64,000 bases of DNA from Mannheimia sp. USDA-ARS-USMARC-1261. GTDB taxonomy: Bacteria; Pseudomonadota; Gammaproteobacteria; Enterobacterales; Pasteurellaceae. The position numbers and the translations under genes were made by a program. Under the pieces are notes generated by a model. The model worked only from the letters and a program-made list of their open reading frames with translations. It searched no databases and had not been told where the DNA came from. The stretch covers positions 434,001-498,000 of the forward strand of contig NZ_CP006942.1 in assembly GCF_000521605.1 (NCBI RefSeq). Reading direction: 5' to 3'. The first letter of the stretch is position 1. Every line of letters begins with the position of its first letter. This document shows positions 47,875 to 57,056 of the stretch, piece after piece.

Positions 47875-50800
47875 ATGTCTCTAATTTTACTTAATCTGCC
47901 GCAAACCGGCGGCAATTTTCAAGATCATCAAACTCTTGGCAACCTTGTCGGGCATTCCGATACGCTTGCGATCAGCCAAGCCGCTCAACAGTTTCACGGC
48001 TTGACGGTGGTGGTGACTCCCGACACCCGCACAGCGTTACGGCTGGAAAAATCCCTACCGCAATTTGCTAATTTGCCTGTGCAACTTTTCCCCGATTGGG
48101 AAACCTTGCCCTACGATAATTTTTCGCCACATCAAGATATTATTTCCGCCCGACTTTCTGCCCTGTTCGAGCTACAACAAGGGCGTAAGCAGATTTTCTT
48201 GTTGCCAATCAATACCTTAATGCAGAAGGTTTGTCCACCGAGTTATCTTGCCAACAATGTGTTGCTGATTAAAAAAGGCGACCGTTTTTCAATTCAAAAC
48301 CTGCGTTTGCAGTTGGAAAATGCCGGCTATCGGGCGGTCGATCAGGTGCTTGAATATGGCGAATATGCGGTGCGTGGGGCGATTTTGGACTTGTACCCAA
48401 TGGGGGCGGACGAGCCATTCCGCTTGGATTTTTTTGATGATGAAATCGATACTATCCGCACCTTTGATGTGGATAGCCAACGTACGAAGGCAGAAATTGC
48501 CGAAATCAATCTACTGCCGGCTCACGAGTTCCCGACAGATAGCAACGGAATCGAGCATTTTCGCAGCAAATTCCGTGAAACTTTCGGCGAAATCCGCCGT
48601 GAGCCGGAGCATATTTACCAGCAGGTCAGCAAGGGCATTTTGAATGCGGGGATCGAATACTGGCAGCCGCTGTTTTTTGCGGAAATGGCGAGCCTGTTCG
48701 ATTATCTCAACCCGAACACGCTGTTTATCACTTATGCCGATATTCAGCAGAAAGCTGAGCAATTTCAACAAGATACGCAGAATCGCTATGAAAGTCGCCG
48801 AGTCGATCCAATGCGTCCGCTGTTACCACCGAGCGATCTCTGGTTTGCGATTGATGAAGTGAACCGTTGGCTCAAAGGTTACCCACGTTTAAGCATAACC
48901 GCTGAGAAAATCCGTAAATCTGCGGCGAAAATGAATGCAAATGTGGGGAATTTACCCGATTTAGCCATTCAATCAGGGGCAAAAGAGCCGTTTGCAACGT
49001 TCCAGCAGTTCCGCCAAACATTCAAGGGCGATATTCTGTTTTCGGTGGAGAGTGAAGGACGGCGTGAAACCTTGTTGGATTTGCTTGCTCCGTTGGGCGT
49101 GAAACCGAAGCAGATTTTGCAAATTTCCGATGAAATAGAACCGCTTGCGTTGATGATATCCAATTTGGATCAAGGTTTTGTGATTGAAACAAGCGGTCGA
49201 AATTTGGCAATTATTTGCGAAACCGACTTGCTTGGCGAAAAAGTCCAGCAAAAACGCAGTGAGAAAAACCGCAAAACCGTCAACCCTGACACGCTAATCC
49301 GAAACCTCGCAGAGCTGAAAATCGGGCAAGCGGTGGTGCATTTGGAAAACGGCGTGGGTCGCTACGGCGGTTTGACGGTACTCGATGCAGGCGGAATGAA
49401 AGCCGAATACTTGGTGTTGCACTATGCCAACGATGCGAAATTGTACGTCCCTGTTGCGTCCTTGCATTTAATCAGCCGTTATATCGGTGGTGCGGACGAA
49501 ACCGCTCCACTGCACAAACTCGGCTCGGAAGCGTGGGCGAAAACCCGCCAAAAAGCGGCAGAAAAAATCCGTGATGTGGCGGCGGAGTTGCTCGATGTTT
49601 ATGCTAAAAGAGAGAGCCAGACAGGCTTCGCTTTTGCTTACGACAAGGCAGAATTCGACCGTTTCAGTGCGACGTTCCCGTACGAAGAGACGGACGATCA
49701 GAAAATGGCGATCAATGCCGTTATCAGCGATATGTGCCAAGCGAAGGCGATGGATCGGCTGGTGTGTGGCGATGTTGGCTTCGGTAAAACCGAAGTCGCC
49801 ATTCGGGCGACGTTCTTGGCGGTGATGAACCATAAACAGGTCGCCATTCTTGCTCCGACCACCTTGCTCGCTCAACAACATTTCGAGAATTTTAAAGACC
49901 GTTTCGCCAATTATCCGGTCAATGTTGAGGTACTTTCCCGCTTTAAAACCGCCAAAGAGCAGAAAACGATTTTGGAAAAAGTCGCCGAAGGTAAGGTCGA
50001 TATTTTGGTCGGTACACACAAGCTTCTGCAAGATGACGTGGCGTTTCGGGATCTCGGTTTACTCGTAATTGATGAAGAACACCGTTTCGGCGTGCGTCAA
50101 AAAGAGAAAATCAAGCAACTGCGAGCCAACGTCGATATTCTCACGCTCACCGCTACACCGATTCCGAGAACGCTCAATATGGCGCTCAACGGAATGCGAG
50201 ATCTCTCGATTATCGCCAGTCCGCCGGCTCGCCGTCTGAGCATTAAAACCTTTGTGCGACAAAGCGATGAAGCGATTATTCGAGAAGCGATTTTGCGTGA
50301 AATTCTGCGTGGCGGACAGGTTTACTACCTGCATAATGATGTCGCCACCATTGAAAATTGTGCCGAAAAACTCAGCCAGCTTGTGCCAGAAGCACGCATT
50401 GTGATCGGGCACGGACAAATGCGAGAGCGTGAGTTGGAGCGAGTGATGAGCGATTTTTATCACCAACGTTTTAACCTACTGGTCTGCTCGACCATTATCG
50501 AAACGGGGATTGACGTGCCGACCGCCAATACAATTATCATCGAACGGGCGGATAAATTCGGCTTGGCACAGCTCCACCAACTGCGTGGGCGTGTGGGGCG
50601 TTCCCACCACCAAGCCTACGCCTATATGCTTACGCCACATCCGAAAACGCTGACCAAAGATGCCGAACAACGCTTGGAGGCGATGAGTACTATCGACAAT
50701 CTCGGTGCAGGTTTTGCCCTTGCGACCCACGATTTAGAGATCCGTGGTGCGGGCGAACTGCTTGGCTCTGAGCAGAGCGGACAGATCGAGAGCATCGGCT

Positions 50801-51324
50801 TTTCGCTCTATATGGACTTGCTCGAAAATGCGGTCAAAGCCTTGCAGGAAGGGCGTGAACCAACGCTGGAAGAAATCACCCAAAACCAAGTGGAGATTGA
50901 ACTGCGAGTACCGGCATTAATTCCGGACGACTACCTGCCGGATGTGAATATGCGACTGTCGTTCTATAAACGGATCGCAAGTAGTGAGAGCGATGAACAG
51001 CTCAAAGATCTTAAAATCGAGCTGATCGACCGCTTCGGGCTACTGCCGGAAGCAACCAAAAACTTGTTTGCGATTACCCAACTTCGCATTGCTGCCCAAC
51101 CGCTCGGCTTGAAGAAAATCGATGCCGGCATTCACGGCGGTTATTTGGAATTTAAACCGATCGCCCAACCGGATCCGATGAAGTTTATTCAGCTTATTCA
51201 AAAACAACCGGCAGTGTACAGCTTTGAAGGGGCGGTGAAATTCAAGTTCAGATTACCGCTGGAAGAAAACCACAAGCGGTTGGAATTTGTGGAGAATTTG
51301 CTAAACGATATTGTGGCTGAATAG
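47875..51324 (+). CDS. mfd: Mfd, transcription-repair coupling factor
   Basis: 1149 residues. UvrB-like N-terminal domains, RNA polymerase interaction region (about 480-560), and RecG-like helicase core with GDVGFGKTEVAIR (Walker A), DEEHRFGVRQKEKIK and LTLTATPIPRTLNMAL, then the TRCF domain. It releases stalled polymerase at lesions and recruits UvrA. The DNA is clearly more GC-rich than its neighbours (two 60-bp samples near 48.4 and 50.6 kb are about 60% GC). The ATG directly follows an uptake signal (47866-47874) and lacks a Shine-Dalgarno. Confidence 0.97.
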   Translation: MSLILLNLPQTGGNFQDHQTLGNLVGHSDTLAISQAAQQFHGLTVVVTPDTRTALRLEKSLPQFANLPVQLFPDWETLPYDNFSPHQDIISARLSALFELQQGRKQIFLLPINTLMQKVCPPSYLANNVLLIKKGDRFSIQNLRLQLENAGYRAVDQVLEYGEYAVRGAILDLYPMGADEPFRLDFFDDEIDTIRTFDVDSQRTKAEIAEINLLPAHEFPTDSNGIEHFRSKFRETFGEIRREPEHIYQQVSKGILNAGIEYWQPLFFAEMASLFDYLNPNTLFITYADIQQKAEQFQQDTQNRYESRRVDPMRPLLPPSDLWFAIDEVNRWLKGYPRLSITAEKIRKSAAKMNANVGNLPDLAIQSGAKEPFATFQQFRQTFKGDILFSVESEGRRETLLDLLAPLGVKPKQILQISDEIEPLALMISNLDQGFVIETSGRNLAIICETDLLGEKVQQKRSEKNRKTVNPDTLIRNLAELKIGQAVVHLENGVGRYGGLTVLDAGGMKAEYLVLHYANDAKLYVPVASLHLISRYIGGADETAPLHKLGSEAWAKTRQKAAEKIRDVAAELLDVYAKRESQTGFAFAYDKAEFDRFSATFPYEETDDQKMAINAVISDMCQAKAMDRLVCGDVGFGKTEVAIRATFLAVMNHKQVAILAPTTLLAQQHFENFKDRFANYPVNVEVLSRFKTAKEQKTILEKVAEGKVDILVGTHKLLQDDVAFRDLGLLVIDEEHRFGVRQKEKIKQLRANVDILTLTATPIPRTLNMALNGMRDLSIIASPPARRLSIKTFVRQSDEAIIREAILREILRGGQVYYLHNDVATIENCAEKLSQLVPEARIVIGHGQMRERELERVMSDFYHQRFNLLVCSTIIETGIDVPTANTIIIERADKFGLAQLHQLRGRVGRSHHQAYAYMLTPHPKTLTKDAEQRLEAMSTIDNLGAGFALATHDLEIRGAGELLGSEQSGQIESIGFSLYMDLLENAVKALQEGREPTLEEITQNQVEIELRVPALIPDDYLPDVNMRLSFYKRIASSESDEQLKDLKIELIDRFGLLPEATKNLFAITQLRIAAQPLGLKKIDAGIHGGYLEFKPIAQPDPMKFIQLIQKQPAVYSFEGAVKFKFRLPLEENHKRLEFVENLLNDIVAE

Positions 51325-51326
51325 AA

Positions 51327-51349
51327 AAAGGCAGAGAGCATCTGCCTTT
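51327..51349 (+). terminator. Terminator after mfd
   Basis: The 9-bp stem AAAGGCAGA / TCTGCCTTT with a 5-nt loop lies 2 bp after the mfd stop. The T run is only the stem itself. Confidence 0.7.
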
Positions 51350-51358
51350 AGAAATAGC

Positions 51359-51481
51359 TCAATAGATATATTGATGCATATAAGATTGTGCCTGTGCTTG
51401 TGTTGCAAAATCAGCACATTTAGCTGCGTGTGCAGAATAAGAAACAAATAAGATTGATAAGGCTAAAAGGGCTTTTTTCAC
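51359..51481 (-). CDS. Small secreted peptide, truncated excalibur-like (40 aa)
   Basis: A GTG start at 51481 follows AGGAGAAAATCC. It gives a 20-residue signal peptide (MKKALLALSILFVSYSAHAA) and a short mature part starting KCADFATQAQAQSYMHQY. CxDFxTQxxAQ is the opening of excalibur domains, but the DGDGxACE half is missing and the frame stops at TGA. It is either a shortened gene or a remnant. Confidence 0.5.
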   Translation of the reverse strand: MKKALLALSILFVSYSAHAAKCADFATQAQAQSYMHQYIY

Positions 51482-51494
51482 GGATTTTCTCCTA

Positions 51495-51752
51495 TTATTG
51501 ACGTAGATGAACTTTCCAAAAACCATAGGATTGACAGATCCTACTATTTGGAGTGGTTTTCCCATAAAGACACTGTTTAGCTTGTGAAACTGCAAATTTA
51601 AAAGCATCTTCGTAGGAGTATTGTTTGTGCATCAAATCTTCAGCAAATTGCTGTACACGAGGATCTAGTTTGAGAGCCTCATCAATTTCTTCATTAGAGT
51701 ATGTAAAGGGAGATATTAATAGGCTAAAATAGAATAAGTAACTGCGAGACAT
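51495..51752 (-). CDS. Small secreted protein, unknown function (85 aa)
   Basis: A signal-peptide-like N-terminus (MSRSYLFYFSLLISPFTYS) precedes an acidic, helical mature domain with two cysteines (KQCLYG and RICQSY) that could pair. Ribosome binding site AAGGAAA. It lies 13 bp upstream of the excalibur-like gene and is probably co-transcribed. I do not recognise it. Confidence 0.6.
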   Translation of the reverse strand: MSRSYLFYFSLLISPFTYSNEEIDEALKLDPRVQQFAEDLMHKQYSYEDAFKFAVSQAKQCLYGKTTPNSRICQSYGFWKVHLRQ

Positions 51753-51852
51753 AATTTTCCTTAAAATGATGTTAAATTTATTATGTCATTATCGTTTAAT
51801 ACTCTACAATCAACCCAAAGTGAACATTTCTACCGAATTTATGGAGATTAAA

Positions 51853-52242
51853 ATGAATGTGAATGAAAAAGTCCGTTTTTTGCGTGAAGCGAGAGGTTGG
51901 TCTCAGGAAGAAATGGCTGAAAGAGTTTGGCTTTCCGTACACGGTTATTCCAAAATTGAGAGAGGATAAACCCAGCTTAATCTTTCTCGCCTTCGCCAAA
52001 TTTGTGAGGTATTGAATTACGATATGTTGGAATTGATGACATTAGGCGAGAAAAATGTGGTTTATTTTCAAGAAAGTGGAAATAATCATAGTATCAATAT
52101 TATTAATCCAACTTCAGAAAATTTAGTTTCCGAAATTGCTCAACTAAAGCAAACAATATCCCATCAAGCGGAGATTATTGAAATGCAAAAGGTACAAATA
52201 GAGACATTGAACGCTCTTGTAGCTTCAATGAAAAGTGCATAA
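51853..52242 (+). pseudogene. XRE-type HTH regulator broken by an in-frame stop
   Basis: Starts at the ATG at 51853 with GGAG upstream. A helix-turn-helix (VRFLREARGWSQEEMAERVWLSVHGYSKIERG) is followed by TAA at 51967-51969. The same frame then continues TQLNLSRLRQICEVLNYDMLEL and ends in a C-terminal coiled coil to 52242. One substitution (GAA to TAA) would explain the break, since G-E/D-T is usual at this place. It encodes at most a 38-residue fragment now, unless the stop is read through. Confidence 0.8.
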
Positions 52243-52260
52243 CAAATCGGGTATCACATA

Positions 52261-52299
52261 AAACGATTTTTGCGATTTATCTCGTAAAAATCGTTTTTT
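52261..52299 (+). terminator. Terminator after the broken regulator
   Basis: The 11-bp stem AAACGATTTTT / AAAAATCGTTT, with inner GCGA/CTCG-type contacts, runs into TTTTT. The 157-bp gap to pepT also holds an uptake signal (52346-52354). Confidence 0.85.
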
Positions 52300-52399
52300 A
52301 TTTGAAAGAGTGCCGCACAGAAATGAAAACCGAATATTGTTGGTAACAAGCGGTCAATTTCGGCTAAAATGTTGCAAATTCTATGATTAAGGACATTAT

Positions 52400-53632
52400 A
52401 TGAAACAAGCTCTTCTCAACCGTCTTTTACGTTATACCCAAATCTACACTACTTCTGACCCGAAAAGCCAAAGCGTGCCAAGTTCTCCTCAACAATGGGA
52501 TTTGCTCAACCTTTTGAAAGCAGAGGTGGAATCAATGGGGCTGACGGAAATTTTTCTCGATCCTAACGGCTATCTGTTTGCTACACTGCCTGCCAATACG
52601 GATATCTCCATTCCTGTATTGGGATTGATTGCACACGTTGATACTTCACCCGATTTTAATGGTAAGAACGTTAAGCCACAGGTGATTGAATGCTATCAAG
52701 GTGGCGATATTTTATTAAGCGGTAGTGGTGATAAGCTCTCGCCGAACGACTTTCCAAATTTAAACAAACTTATTGGCGACACATTGGTAACGACTGACGG
52801 CACAAGTCTGCTAGGAGCGGATGATAAGTCGGGCATTGCGATTATTCTCTCGGCGATTGAATATTTACAAGCTAATCCGCAGATTTCGCATGGCAAGATC
52901 CGCATTGGTTTTACCACCGATGAAGAGATTGGGCGTGGTGCAGATCATTTTGATGTAAAAGCTTTTGGTGCCGATGTAGCGTTTACGCTTGATGGTGGTC
53001 CGCTTGGCGAGTTGCAGTATGAGAATTTCAATGCCGATGCTGCAGTGGTAACTTTCTTTGGTCGCAGCGTTCACCCCGGCACGGCAAAAGGTAAAATGAT
53101 CAATGCGTTAGAACGAGCGTGTGAATTCCAGAACCGTTTACCGCCACATTTAACCCCGGCAACCAGTGAGCATCGTAAAGGTTTTATTATGATGCACGAT
53201 ATTGAAGGCGGTGTAGATAAAGTAGAAGTGCGTTATATTCTTCGTAGTTTTGAGCGTGAAGAGCTGGCAACATTTGGCAAAATGTTGACAGATACGATAG
53301 CAGAAATGCAGAAAATTTACGGCGAAAACTGCGGCAAAGTTGAGATTATTGAACAGTATCGCAATATGCGTGAGGTATTAGACGGCTATCCATACCTGAT
53401 TGAGATTGCGGAAAAAGTAATGCGGGAGCAGGGCATTGAGCCGAATTTAGAGCCAATTCGAGGTGGTACAGATGGCTCTCGTTTGTCGTTTATGGGATTA
53501 CCTTGCCCGAATTTATTTACCGGAGGAGAGAACTTCCACGGACGTTTTGAATTTATTTCTGTTGATACAATGGAAAAGGCGGCAACGGTTGTAGTTGGTA
53601 TTTCAACAGGTTTTACCAAGCATCAATTTTAG
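52400..53632 (+). CDS. pepT: PepT, peptidase T (tripeptidase)
   Basis: 410 residues. An M20 metallopeptidase that removes the N-terminal residue of tripeptides. The dinuclear zinc site is visible: IAHVDTSPDFNG (His, Asp), GADDKSGIA (Asp), TDEEIGRG (Glu-Glu), DGGPLGEL (Asp) and TGGENFHGRFEF (His). Confidence 0.96.
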   Translation: MKQALLNRLLRYTQIYTTSDPKSQSVPSSPQQWDLLNLLKAEVESMGLTEIFLDPNGYLFATLPANTDISIPVLGLIAHVDTSPDFNGKNVKPQVIECYQGGDILLSGSGDKLSPNDFPNLNKLIGDTLVTTDGTSLLGADDKSGIAIILSAIEYLQANPQISHGKIRIGFTTDEEIGRGADHFDVKAFGADVAFTLDGGPLGELQYENFNADAAVVTFFGRSVHPGTAKGKMINALERACEFQNRLPPHLTPATSEHRKGFIMMHDIEGGVDKVEVRYILRSFEREELATFGKMLTDTIAEMQKIYGENCGKVEIIEQYRNMREVLDGYPYLIEIAEKVMREQGIEPNLEPIRGGTDGSRLSFMGLPCPNLFTGGENFHGRFEFISVDTMEKAATVVVGISTGFTKHQF

Positions 53633-53733
53633 CCTAGAGTGAATTACAAGCGGTTAAATTTGTGCAAAAATTTGCAAAAAAGCCTTATTTTTCGCCACTT
53701 AAACCATTTTTTAAAGATTTCCTGTAAATTTAT

Positions 53734-53761
53734 TTGACATTAAATCGGAAATCCATAGAAT
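53734..53761 (+). promoter_or_regulatory. Promoter of the Gly/Leu tRNA array
   Basis: A perfect -35 TTGACA (53734-53739), a 16-bp spacer and -10 TAGAAT (53756-53761), ending 43 bp before the first tRNA-Gly. Confidence 0.75.
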
Positions 53762-53804
53762 ATGCACCTGTTGAGACGCTACGAAGTTCGTAGCGTTTTT
53801 AAAT

Positions 53805-53880
<76 letters not shown>

Positions 53881-53896
53881 ATTTCTATATCGTGCT

Positions 53897-53983
53897 GCCC
53901 GAGTGGCGGAATCGGTAGACGCAAGGGATTTAAAATCCCTCGCCTTTCGGGGCGTGCCAGTTCAAGTCTGGCCTCGGGCACCA
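53897..53983 (+). tRNA. tRNA-Leu (TAA anticodon), copy 1
   Basis: An 87-nt class II tRNA. The anticodon arm AGGGA-TTTAAAA-TCCCT gives TAA (UAA), and the variable arm is long. Confidence 0.97.
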
Positions 53984-54008
53984 TTTAGAAATCAACAATT
54001 TAAAATTT

Positions 54009-54084
<76 letters not shown>

Positions 54085-54102
54085 ATTTTTCTATATCGTG
54101 TC

Positions 54103-54189
54103 GCCCGAGTGGCGGAATCGGTAGACGCAAGGGATTTAAAATCCCTCGCCTTTCGAGGCGTGCCAGTTCAAGTCTGGCCTTGGGCACCA
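54103..54189 (+). tRNA. tRNA-Leu (TAA anticodon), copy 2, two-base variant
   Basis: Differs from the other two Leu copies by A for G in the variable arm (TTTCGAGGCG) and by T for C in the 3' acceptor strand (GCCTTGGGC), which turns the fifth acceptor pair G-C into G-U. The fold is kept. Confidence 0.95.
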
Positions 54190-54228
54190 TTTAGAAAAAG
54201 ACAATTTTAAAATCAAAACATTATCGAA

Positions 54229-54315
54229 GCCCGAGTGGCGGAATCGGTAGACGCAAGGGATTTAAAATCCCTCGCCTTTCGGGGCGTGCCAGTTCAAGTC
54301 TGGCCTCGGGCACCA
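54229..54315 (+). tRNA. tRNA-Leu (TAA anticodon), copy 3
   Basis: Identical to Leu copy 1 over 87 nt. Confidence 0.97.
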
Positions 54316-54336
54316 TTTCGATAATATACCAAATAT

Positions 54337-54412
<76 letters not shown>

Positions 54413-54430
54413 ATCTTAAAAAGAACAGAT

Positions 54431-54453
54431 AGCACCACGAGGTGCTTTTTTTA
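54431..54453 (+). terminator. Terminator after the Gly/Leu tRNA array
   Basis: The stem AGCACC / GGTGCT with an ACGA loop, then TTTTTT. The next gene starts 13 bp later. Confidence 0.88.
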
Positions 54454-54465
54454 TGCCTAAAATTT

Positions 54466-55248
54466 ATGAAAAAAATCACCATTATCGGCTTAGGCTGGCT
54501 AGGTTTACCGCTCGCCCAAAAATTACAAAATGAGGGCTGGCAAGTTGCTGGTTCAAAACGCACAGCGGGCGATTTGCCGGTTGAGTGCTATCCGCTAGAC
54601 TTAAATCATTTTGCTATTACGCCTGACATTGAGCGTATTTTGGCAACTGATGCAATGGTGATTACTTTGCCGCCATCTACGACAAGTGAAGAGGGGTATT
54701 TTTCGGGTATCCAAAAACTGGCATCATTTGCGATGGCTAAAGGCTTAAAACATTTGATTTTTATCAGCTCGACCTCAGTTTTGCCGATGTCGGAGGGGAA
54801 TTTTGCCGAAGATACTGAAGTGGATCCAAATTCGTTGCTTGCAAAAGTAGAAAATTGGTTGTTAAGCCAAAAACTTGATTGCGATATTTTGCGATTAGCT
54901 GGACTAGTCGGCAAGCAACGCCACCCAGTGTTTTATTTGGCGGGAAAATCAAATTTGAAAGCACCGAACCAACCTGTGAATTTAGTCCATTTAGAGGATT
55001 GTGTATTCGCCATTTCCTTACTTTTAGCTAAACCAAACGGGCAACGCATTTTCCATTTATGTGCAGAACAGCACCCTACTCGTAAAGCGTATTATGGCGA
55101 AATGGCAAAACGCTTTGGCTTGGCGGATTTGCAATTTTCTGACGAAAATCAACTGCTTGTAAGAGTAGTAAAAGCAGACAAAATTTGCAGAGAGCTAGGC
55201 TTTATTTATCGTTATCCGAATCCTTACGATTTTAAATTAGATATTTAG
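54466..55248 (+). CDS. NAD(P)-binding epimerase/dehydratase-like protein (YeeZ-type)
   Basis: 260 residues from the ATG at 54466. Rossmann motif ITIIGLGWLGLPLA at the N-terminus, then LKHLIFISSTSVLP and a C-terminal extended-SDR region. It lacks a clear YxxxK pair, as in YeeZ-like atypical SDRs. The substrate is unknown. It lies just after the tRNA terminator; a longer frame from 54442 would start inside it. Confidence 0.82.
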   Translation: MKKITIIGLGWLGLPLAQKLQNEGWQVAGSKRTAGDLPVECYPLDLNHFAITPDIERILATDAMVITLPPSTTSEEGYFSGIQKLASFAMAKGLKHLIFISSTSVLPMSEGNFAEDTEVDPNSLLAKVENWLLSQKLDCDILRLAGLVGKQRHPVFYLAGKSNLKAPNQPVNLVHLEDCVFAISLLLAKPNGQRIFHLCAEQHPTRKAYYGEMAKRFGLADLQFSDENQLLVRVVKADKICRELGFIYRYPNPYDFKLDI

Positions 55249-55331
55249 CAAAATACAAGTTTAATCCCTACATACAAAGTGGTTTATATGGTAGTATATG
55301 CGAACTATTATCAACAACTTATTGGGATTTT

Positions 55332-56207
55332 ATGCTTGATGTTTTATTAGAACCCTTTGCCTACAACTATATGCAAAAAGCGATTTTTGTGAGTATGGGA
55401 GTGGGCTTGGTTTGTGCTTTTCTCTCCGCTTTTTTAATGTTAAAAGGCTGGTCTTTAATTGGTGATGCCTTGTCGCACGCAGTCGTGCCGGGTGTTGCCA
55501 TTGCTTATGCGTTAAAATTACCTTACGCCGTTGGGGCGTTTTTTTCAGGGATTTTGGCGGCATTATCAATTCTTTGGGTAAAAAGCCTCACAAAAATTAA
55601 AGAAGATGCTGTCATCGGCTTTATTTTTACCACCTTTTTTGCCTTAGGTATGTTTATTGTTTCCTTAAATCCGACATCAGTGGATGTAAATTCCATTGTG
55701 ATGGGAAATATTTTAGGGATTGCTGATGAAGATTTGTGGCAGGTGGTACTGATTATCGTCATTTCGTTACTCGGTTTAATCCTATTTTGGAAGGATTTGC
55801 TACTCGTCTTTTTTGATGAACATCACGCTCTTTCGGTCGGTATTTCGCCATTACGCTATAAAGTCATCTTTTTTACCCTGTTAAGTGCCTGTGTGGTAGT
55901 GGCATTACAAACTGTTGGGGCAATTTTAGTGATTGCGATGGTAGTAACACCGGGAGCAACGGCGTATTTATTGTCGGATCGTTTCTCTAAAGTCGTAATG
56001 ATTGCAATGATTATCGGTACACTAACTTCAGGGCTAGGAGCGTATTTAAGCTACTTTTTAGATGGGGCAACAGGAGCTGTGATTGTATGCCTGCAAACCT
56101 TGATTTTTCTCGCTGCATTTTGTTTCGCTCCTAAATATGGTTTAGTTTCGCAAAAGGGTCAATTTGTGAAAGAAGGAGATCGAGAAGTGGAGGAGCAAAA
56201 TGCTTGA
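55332..56207 (+). CDS. Manganese/iron-type ABC transporter permease 1
   Basis: 291 residues with 7-8 membrane segments. ABC-3 family signature LKGWSLIGDALSHAVVPGVAIAY. Related to SitC/YfeC/MntB permeases. It overlaps the second permease by 8 bp. The matching ATPase and binding protein are on the opposite strand, converging on this pair. Confidence 0.9.
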   Translation: MLDVLLEPFAYNYMQKAIFVSMGVGLVCAFLSAFLMLKGWSLIGDALSHAVVPGVAIAYALKLPYAVGAFFSGILAALSILWVKSLTKIKEDAVIGFIFTTFFALGMFIVSLNPTSVDVNSIVMGNILGIADEDLWQVVLIIVISLLGLILFWKDLLLVFFDEHHALSVGISPLRYKVIFFTLLSACVVVALQTVGAILVIAMVVTPGATAYLLSDRFSKVVMIAMIIGTLTSGLGAYLSYFLDGATGAVIVCLQTLIFLAAFCFAPKYGLVSQKGQFVKEGDREVEEQNA

Positions 56208-57009
56208 TTGGATTTTAGAACCTCTTCAGTTTGAGTTTATGCAAACCGCCCTCATCACAGCTATTTTAGTGGCGAGTGTGAGTGCCGTTCTCTCGTGCTA
56301 TTTGGTGTTGAAGGGGTGGTCTTTAATGGGGGATGCCATTTCCCACGCAGTATTGCCGGGTGTGGTGATTTCTTCATTATTAGGTTTACCACTTGCGATT
56401 GGTGCATTTTCTTCGGGCTTATTTTGTGCGTTATCGGTTGGCTATTTAAAAGAGAACAGTCGTTTAAAAGAAGATACCATTATGGGGATTGTGTTTTCGG
56501 GTATGTTTGCCTTTGGGATTCTGTTGTTTACTGCATTTAATACGGGTGAACATTTAACCCATATTTTATTTGGAAACTTATTGGGTGTAACGAAAAGCGA
56601 TTTAATCCAAACGGTAGTAGTCAGCCTTTTCACCTTTGCAGTTATGTTGCTCAAACGTAAAGATTTCTTACTTTATTGTTTTGATATGAACCAAGCCAAA
56701 GTGGTTGGTTTACCGGTGAAATTATTGCACTATGGCTTGCTATCACTATTAGCTTTAACTATTATCAGTGCAATGCAAGTTGTAGGGGTGATTTTAGTTG
56801 TGGCAATGCTGATTATACCGGGCATTACTGCTTACTTGCTCACAAAGCGGTTTGATAAAATGCTTGCCATTGCGTTAGTGATTTCCGTCGGTTCATCTGT
56901 ATTTGGTACTTTACTAAGCTACCATATTGATGCTGCTACAGGTCCGACTATCATTCTAGTGCAAGCGGTCATTTTTTTCTTAAGTTTTGCGTATTCTAAA
57001 ATCCGCTAA
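56200..57009 (+). CDS. Manganese/iron-type ABC transporter permease 2
   Basis: 269 residues with the same ABC-3 motif LKGWSLMGDAISHAVLPGVVIS. A SitD/YfeD-type partner of the upstream permease, from which it probably arose by duplication. It ends at a shared terminator. Confidence 0.9.
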   Translation: MLDWILEPLQFEFMQTALITAILVASVSAVLSCYLVLKGWSLMGDAISHAVLPGVVISSLLGLPLAIGAFSSGLFCALSVGYLKENSRLKEDTIMGIVFSGMFAFGILLFTAFNTGEHLTHILFGNLLGVTKSDLIQTVVVSLFTFAVMLLKRKDFLLYCFDMNQAKVVGLPVKLLHYGLLSLLALTIISAMQVVGVILVVAMLIIPGITAYLLTKRFDKMLAIALVISVGSSVFGTLLSYHIDAATGPTIILVQAVIFFLSFAYSKIR

Positions 57010-57020
57010 CACAAATAAAA

Positions 57021-57047
57021 AATAGGGAGTGCGTTAGCCTCCCTATT
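57021..57047. terminator. Bidirectional terminator between permease and ATPase genes
   Basis: The 9-bp stem AATAGGGAG / CTCCCTATT with a 9-nt loop lies between the two convergent transporter units. Confidence 0.75.
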
Positions 57048-57056
57048 GTTCAAACA

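Noticed and set aside
49468-50031. Long antisense ORFs inside mfd (for example 187 aa)
   Set aside because: Shadows of a long, GC-rich coding region. No ribosome binding sites or family resemblance.
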